From: Sporodiniella umbellata
Lineage: Eukaryota; Mucoromycota; Mucoromycetes; Mucorales; Rhizopodaceae
Assembly (NCBI GenBank): GCA_025677835.1
Contig: JAIXMR010000008.1
Location: 1 to 64,000, forward strand
Direction: 5' to 3'
DNA: 64,000 nucleotides
The stretch's first letter is position 1. Each line of letters begins with the position of its first letter. The position numbers were made by a program, and so were the translations under genes. Under the pieces are notes generated by a model that was given only the letters and a program-made list of their open reading frames with translations, ran no database searches and was not told the DNA's origin. Positions 58,302 through 64,000 of the stretch are shown here, piece by piece.

Positions 58302-59510
58302 TAGTTAGTGTTAAGGATTATATCTATTTCAAAAAAATATGTAAATCACTAAAAAAGAAATATGAGGGGGATTGAAACTTTCTGAAATCCAAAATGTGGA
58401 CTCAACCCATTGGACCAGTAAAATAGCGAGATGACTTTTTGCTGTCTGGAAAAAAAAAACAAGCTGTTTGATATGATTAGCCTTATGAATACAAAAGTAT
58501 TGATTGTCAGCAAAGCTAAAGCTCTGGAGTTTTTGTCTGAAGAAACAGTGTGCAGAGGCTTTTTCTATATTTGCATGAAACGCTTTAAAAGAAAAGTGGC
58601 AATGCACAAAACTTTTATTAAAAGACGACAGACAAAAGTGTAGATCTTAAACCTGCGGCTATTTATTACTTGATATATCCAAGACAACACATTTAGATAC
58701 AGACGCTATTAGTCTTTCTAACACTTTCATTAACCTACTGGAAGTAGTTATGTTTAAAAGCCCTTTCAAAGGCCCAAAGTTTTTCAAAGTAGTGTGCCCC
58801 TTTTATGGTCTTGAAAAAAAGTAGTAGCTTAGGTTCAAAAAGGGAAATCTTTCATTAATTTAACTGTATCATTACGTTTTCTATAGCCAAGAAAGGGTGT
58901 TGTTTAACATTCTGTTCATGAGTCTTTTCATTATTTAAATATTGTTTTAGTCAGTAAAGCCGTATGTACTATTAGGTGCAGATAATTACTTGACAGAGCT
59001 GATAAACGAGCCAGATATGCATAAAAAACTTGAAGGTGCAGAGATGCTAGAGGATAAACAGGAATTTTATGTGAAAGTGTTACACTATACCTTAAAGAGT
59101 TTGACAACAGACAGCAGATAGAGTGTTGAAGGGACTAAAAGTCGGAGCAAGAGCGGACTATCTGCGGATATCAAAATTGTAAGAAACTAACTGTATTATA
59201 GACTCAAGTGTCGCATAAAAGAGTGTCGACTTTAAGTGTTAAAACCTTGCATTAGCCTCTTGTGTGCCAGCTTTAAAATATAGCTTGGGACAGAGAAGAA
59301 GAAAGAAAGAAAAAGAAAAGAAGGTAGGGGAAAAAAAAATTGATTTCGCGTTACCTAGTGAGGATTCACACGTCGTCTAAGAAGACATTTGAATATTTCG
59401 TGAATTTCATGTGATTTATAAATGAGGTTTTTCCTTTCTTTTTTTCCCTTTCTTTTTTCTTTTATTTTAATTTGCTGTTCTTTTCTTACAGAGCAAAGAA
59501 TTATAGGAAA
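58302..59510. other. intergenic region with an exon-like fragment
   Basis: Holds the SED5 promoter, an exon-like frame at 58951-59121, an unassigned frame at 58431-58643, and the leader of the carnitine acetyltransferase gene. A TTCTTTTCTTACAG at 59491 looks like the acceptor of a leader intron of that gene. Confidence 0.45.
58951..59121 (+). pseudogene. orphan exon-like fragment, possibly a gene remnant
   Basis: After a good acceptor (ATTGTTTTAG) 56 codons read SVKPYVLLGADNYLTELINE, then HKKLEGAEMLEDKQEFYVKV and end LTTDSR before TAG. Composition is protein-like and the fragment looks like a C-terminal exon. No certain upstream exon or start could be joined to it; the frame at 58431-58643 (SKAKALEFLSEETV) might belong to the same gene. 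Not recognised. Confidence 0.35.
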
Positions 59511-61470
59511 ATGAGTAAAGTCACCGAAAGTACATTTGGCTTACAGCATACTATACCAAGATTGCCTGTACCTACACTTGAACAAACATGCAGTCTATAC
59601 TTGAAGTCTATTGTTCCTCTCCAAACACCAGAAGAACATGAAAATACTAAGAAGATCGTACAAGACTTTCTCCAGGGAGATCTTTCTAAGGTTCTTCAAG
59701 ACCGCCTGATTGACTTGAGCAGATCATCGCCTAACAATTGGCTGGAGGACAATTTCTGGCTCAGAAAAGGTAGTCTTCTGAAAGAATGAATAGAACTAAC
59801 CATCGTTTGTTACGAAGCTTATTTGGAATGGAGAGAGCCTTTGATGGTCAACAGCAATTGGTATATTTTGGGTCAGGAAGATGTCAACCATCCTATTACT
59901 GGTGATGGCAAAAAGCCCTTGGGCCACTTTTCGCTATACCAAGTGACAAGAGCAGCCCATATGATTCGACGCGGACTAGAATTCAAGGAGAAAATTGAAA
60001 GGGGAGAAATTCCAGTAGAAAAGATTCAGAAAAGCCCTCTTTGTATGTGGCAATATGGCCGTATTTATTCAGTCACTCGCGTTCCTCTTGCTGGGTGCGA
60101 CGCTTTAGTCCAAGCTGATACCAGACACGTAAAGCACATTACGGTATTCTTGAGGGACCAGGCCTATCTTTTGAATGTCTATCACGAAAATAATGTAATG
60201 CTGACTTCAGGCGAAATCGAATTGTAAATCGAAAACACACGACAAGTCTATTCACTGACTTTTATTTTCGTTTAGTGGTCTTCTAGAACTCGTAAAACAC
60301 GTAGAAAGTATTGGACAGAACAAATCAGTCGCTGTCCCTCTTCTTACATCCGCCCATCGAGACCATTGGGCATTGGCTCGTGAACATCTTTTGACTTTGG
60401 GTAATCGAGAGATACTCACCAAGATCGAAGACAGTTTGTTCTCTGTTGCCTTGGACGATTTCTCAAATGGATCAAAAGCAGGTGAAAGAACAAAAACCAT
60501 GTTCTGCGGTCATCAGGGTTTAGGAAATGGACATAACCGCTGGTATGATAAATCCTTTACCCTGATTGTTGAAAGTAATGGTCAATGTGGTTTTATGGGA
60601 GAGCATTCACCCGTGGATGCTTTGATTGTAAGTTGGATTTTCGATTACATGCTCCAAACGCCTTGTGCTCAAGATACCTCTGTAACACACAAAGCTACTT
60701 TTGAACATCTTCCCTTTAAGACAGATGCTCTAATAGACCGCTACATTCAAGAGGCACAGCAAAATGCCGATACTGTAGCTGCCTTGAGTGATTCAAACGT
60801 GTTAATCTTTAAGGATTTTGGTACTACTTGGGTCAAGAAAACGGGCAAGGTCTCACCTGACGCCTTCTACCAAATGGCGCTTCAGCTTATGTACTACCGT
60901 CTTCACGGCAAATGCACGGCAACTTATGAGACAGCGGCTACACGCAAGTATCTACGAGGTCGCACAGAAACCATACGGAGCTGCAGTACCGAAAGCAAAG
61001 CATTTGTTGAAGCTTTTGACAATTCCTCGGTAAGTGCTCAGGACAAGTATGCTCTTCTGGTCAAGGCTGTCAATAATCATCGTACATATACCAAAATAGC
61101 CAGTGACGGCTTTGGCTGCGATCGACATCTGCTTGCCCTAAGGCTGCTGTTGCGTAACGACGGCCCATCCAACAAAAAGGAAAGCCACGCTCTGTTTACT
61201 GATCCCATCTTTGTTGAATCCCAGACGTGGCGGCTCAGTACAAGTGGCCTTCACCAAGGCATTCGTTTGATGGGAACAGGCTTTGGAGCCATTTACCAAG
61301 ACGGTTACGGAATCAATTATATGGCTGCCCCTGATTTAGTCAAATTTGGTATCGAGTCAAAAAAGGTGCCAGAAACTGCCTCAACCAATCAAGTCATGGA
61401 AACTATCGAAAAAGTGCTTCTAGACATGAAAAAGCTCTGTGAGCAAGTCAACCAGCATGCAAAACTATAA
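59511..61470 (+). CDS. CAT2: carnitine O-acetyltransferase
   Basis: Predicted 619 aa in three exons: 59511-59769, 59818-60223 and 60276-61470. Carnitine ac(et)yltransferase signatures are LPVPTLEQTC, YGRIYSVTRVPLAGCDALVQ, the catalytic His at about residue 332 in GFMGEHSPVDALI, and GRTETIRSCS. The protein ends HAKL; AKL is a PTS1-type peroxisomal signal, also found in yeast Cat2. The enzyme moves acetyl units as acetylcarnitine between peroxisome, mitochondrion and cytosol. The frame stays open upstream of the chosen ATG (LFFSYRAKNYRK), behind an acceptor-like CTTACAG. An alternative longer form with a mitochondrial presequence, as in yeast, is therefore possible but unproven. Confidence 0.94.
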
Positions 61471-61659
61471 TTCCCTTGTCTTACCACCCTAAACAGCCCT
61501 TCTAACAAAGAACGAGTGTAACCTTTTTGATGTCAACCTTTTGTATCACGCTTGTTTACATTCTTTTTTTTTTTTTTTGCACTCTAAAAGGTTTAAAAAT
61601 AAATATAAAAAAGAAATTCTGTTCTTTTACTTTTCTTTTGCTTCTTATACACGTCTAAA

Positions 61660-63987
61660 ATGTCTTTTCCCTTTTTTTTCAAAACTAATGCAAAACAACA
61701 AAAAGAAACTCTTAGTGCTGCCTTGAACAAGCTATATAAAAAAGAGCAGAACGATATATTGAGGCCAGAAGATATTGATGAAAACCCTTTTTATAAACAT
61801 ATCACTACACATTACATGTCTTTGTTTTCTGAGTCTACTTATATCTGTGTACCTCATTCAAAATCCATCCGAGGTTTATCGTTAACCAAAGAAATTATCG
61901 GTAACCTTTATTATATCATAAAACTCTTTTTATCCGACTGCTAATGTATTTTCTTTTTCAGAGGCTCACTGTTTCCAACGCTCGCCATATTTTCGTGATC
62001 AACTTACTTGTACAAGACAAAAACAAAAAAGTGTTTCACTCGATTATCCAGTGATAACTACTGCTTCGGGTAAGAATAAATTTTCGTTGTTTACAATCCC
62101 AATTTTTTTTTTTAAAAAAAAAATCTTGCTAGGCTACAGAGATAAAAGAACAGCCCATATTCTGGCGGAAGAGACCGTCTATTTAGGAAAATACCGAATT
62201 AGGGTGTGTTCCATAGATAAGCTTCTTGAAGGGGAAGCACCAGTAAGAATGCTCTTTTAAAACAGCTATTTGTCTGAAACTTAACGAATTCTACAGAAAA
62301 AAAACTACTACAAACCTGGTATTACCATTCCGCCTGTTCGAAATGCAAAAAGGTATGATTGTATATCCAAACAGTGTATTGAAATACAAACAATGGCTAA
62401 CTCGCTGCTTCTGTTTCATCCTGTAGCGATTTAGAGTTTTTAAACATGTTTCCTGAGAATTTAGAAGCTTTGGGTGATCTGCAAAACACTCTAAAAGAAT
62501 TCATTGGCTCCTATGTATATATAAAGGGCTATAATACATGCACAGTTGAAAGGATACAACAAATGTGCATGAAAACGCACCAAGTAAGCTTACATATTTT
62601 AGAAACAACATATTTTAATCTCCGTTTAGGCTATTTTACAAAAAAACAAGTTGATACAAGATTCATGTCGTATGCCGTCTGGACATGACCATTTCCAAGA
62701 ACTGGTTGAAAAGTAAACAAAGCATCATATAAATAAGATAGTACTACCATCAAATAAAAACTAACTCTAAAGCTTATTTCTTACCATAGTGTGGTAATGA
62801 GCTTCTTACACAAGAAAGTTTGGATACAAACATTACGACCTCTACTTCGATCACAAGACGACTACCTTGATTCCATCAGCCAAGCTTATTCTCACGTTGT
62901 TTTATCACAGTACTCTTTAAGATACCCACTGTCTGAAATGCATGTCTCTTGTTTTTCGGAAGCCATCAAAAACTTTCAAAAAATAGAAACACATGCCACA
63001 ACTCCTCTTGAAAAGGCAGCAGTAGTCAAATCCACACTAGACTTAATTTCCTCGGCTGTACATGACTCTGTAGAGCAATTCGGACATAGTACGAGTGGTA
63101 AGAAAACAGATTGTTTGTATAGCTTTTGACTAAATCTCAATAGATACATCTGTTACTTCTGATGAAATGATACCTCTGCTGGCCTTCATCATGGTTCAGA
63201 GCGGTGTTCGTAGAAAGGCTAGTTTAATGTATTATATGCAGCATTATAGACTTTCCAAGCCTTTTGAAGGTTCTGTCTATAGGTAGATTTCTTTGTTCTT
63301 TTCTTTTTTTTCTTTTTAAAAAACCACAGCACACATTTAGGCCTTTTCGCTCATTTTTTATACTCTAGTTTTATGTTGACCACCATGAAATCAGCTTGTG
63401 AATTTCTTAAAGATGACCCGCTTTCTCTATATGATGGAGCACGCACAACTTTCCAGACGCAAAAGCAAAAACGGGCTCATAGTACTCCTTTGCTGCCATC
63501 TCAAAGAAATAGTAATGAGTTTAACCATGACATGGATCAATCCATCTACAGATACAGGCCAAGACCTCATATCCTTTTACCGCATACACCAGCCTCAAAA
63601 AGTCCTGATCTAATAGATGAATGGCAATCGTATTCCTCCTCTTGTAGCTCATCTATAAGCAGCTTGGATAGTTGCAAACACAGCTTGGCTTCTTCTGAGC
63701 CCATGATATCCACCACTTTTCCATCTCTCTCCAACTCTACTCCTTTATACCCCAGCAGCTCTCGATCACGCACTCTATCTAATATTCGGTCACCTCCAGA
63801 GATTATTCATATCCCTGAACGCTCAAAACGATCGATTTCTATTACATTTGACACCCGTACTCACTCTAGGAAAAATGAGGAGAATGACGATTTGATGGGC
63901 GACTTCTTGAAAGGGCTTACGACATTGGATGACGAGGTAGCTTGTGGAAGCGCCGAGTCTATCAAAACACTTCACTATTATATTTAA
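61660..63987 (+). CDS. VPS9-domain protein, probable Rab5-family GEF
   Basis: Predicted 606 aa in nine exons: 61660-61900, 61962-62069, 62133-62242, 62297-62352, 62427-62583, 62630-62712, 62790-63097, 63144-63282 and 63369-63987. All splice junctions are in phase. The VPS9 domain spans about residues 270-425: the helical lead HKKVWIQTLRPLLRSQDDYL, then LEKAAVVKSTLDLISSAVHD, the core TSDEMIPLLAFIMVQSG and MLTTMKSACEFLKDD. The DE and the later T..S residues typical of the Rab5-binding groove are present. The N-terminal 250 residues are conserved-looking but not assigned. The C-terminal 180 are serine-rich and disordered. A role in endosome fusion fits with TLG1 and the CUE protein nearby. Confidence 0.85.
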
Positions 63988-64000
63988 TAAACATACACAC

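Overview
The window is AT-rich nuclear DNA from a fungus. Genes are split by many short spliceosomal introns, mostly about 40 to 90 nt. Homopolymer A/T runs and (TA)n, (CA)n and (CT)n tracts fill the spaces between genes. The gene content fits an early-diverging fungus, most likely Mucoromycota (Mucorales-like): a sestrin and a TDRD3-like protein, neither typical of Dikarya, sit beside standard fungal genes (RIB5, PEX4, YVH1, TLG1, SED5). The lineage is inferred from gene content, not from a database match. Exon coordinates were worked out by hand from GT-AG sites, reading-frame continuity and family conservation.

Layout. 0-8.7 kb: a gene-poor left end, a tiny two-exon gene, a CUE-domain protein, the syntaxin-6/Tlg1 SNARE and the Yvh1 phosphatase. 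8.9-15 kb: sestrin, Arp3 and a Ras GTPase, all on the minus strand. 15.6-17.2 kb: a small secreted peptide and a PEBP/Tfs1-like protein. 17.2-28 kb: mostly non-coding, but holding a duplicated two-gene module (an AhpD/CMD-like protein convergent with a small membrane protein), copies about 4.3 kb apart. 28-41.6 kb: F-box protein, riboflavin synthase, mevalonate diphosphate decarboxylase, TDRD3-like protein, mitochondrial BolA, a PPxY membrane protein, Pex4, a cysteine-rich secreted protein and a PAK kinase. 42.1-45.0 kb: a 2.9-kb element with inverted arms of about 0.7 kb. 45-47.6 kb: gene-poor. 47.6-64 kb: CLIP-170/Bik1-like protein, an Nsl1/Mis14-like kinetochore subunit divergent from Trm61, an unassigned protein, a type I membrane protein, thioredoxin, Sed5, carnitine acetyltransferase ending in a PTS1-like AKL, and a VPS9-domain Rab5 GEF.

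Themes. Endosome/Golgi traffic (Tlg1, Sed5, VPS9 protein, CUE protein), actin and polarity signalling (Arp3, Ras, CRIB kinase, CLIP) and peroxisome function (Pex4, carnitine acetyltransferase) recur, but nothing points to operons or a biosynthetic cluster. The best candidates for something undescribed are the long-inverted-repeat element with inward reading frames in both arms, the duplicated CMD/small-membrane-protein module with conserved upstream DNA, the sestrin with a changed catalytic residue but a kept leucine pocket, the TDRD3-like protein with a prion-like tail, and a few very small genes.
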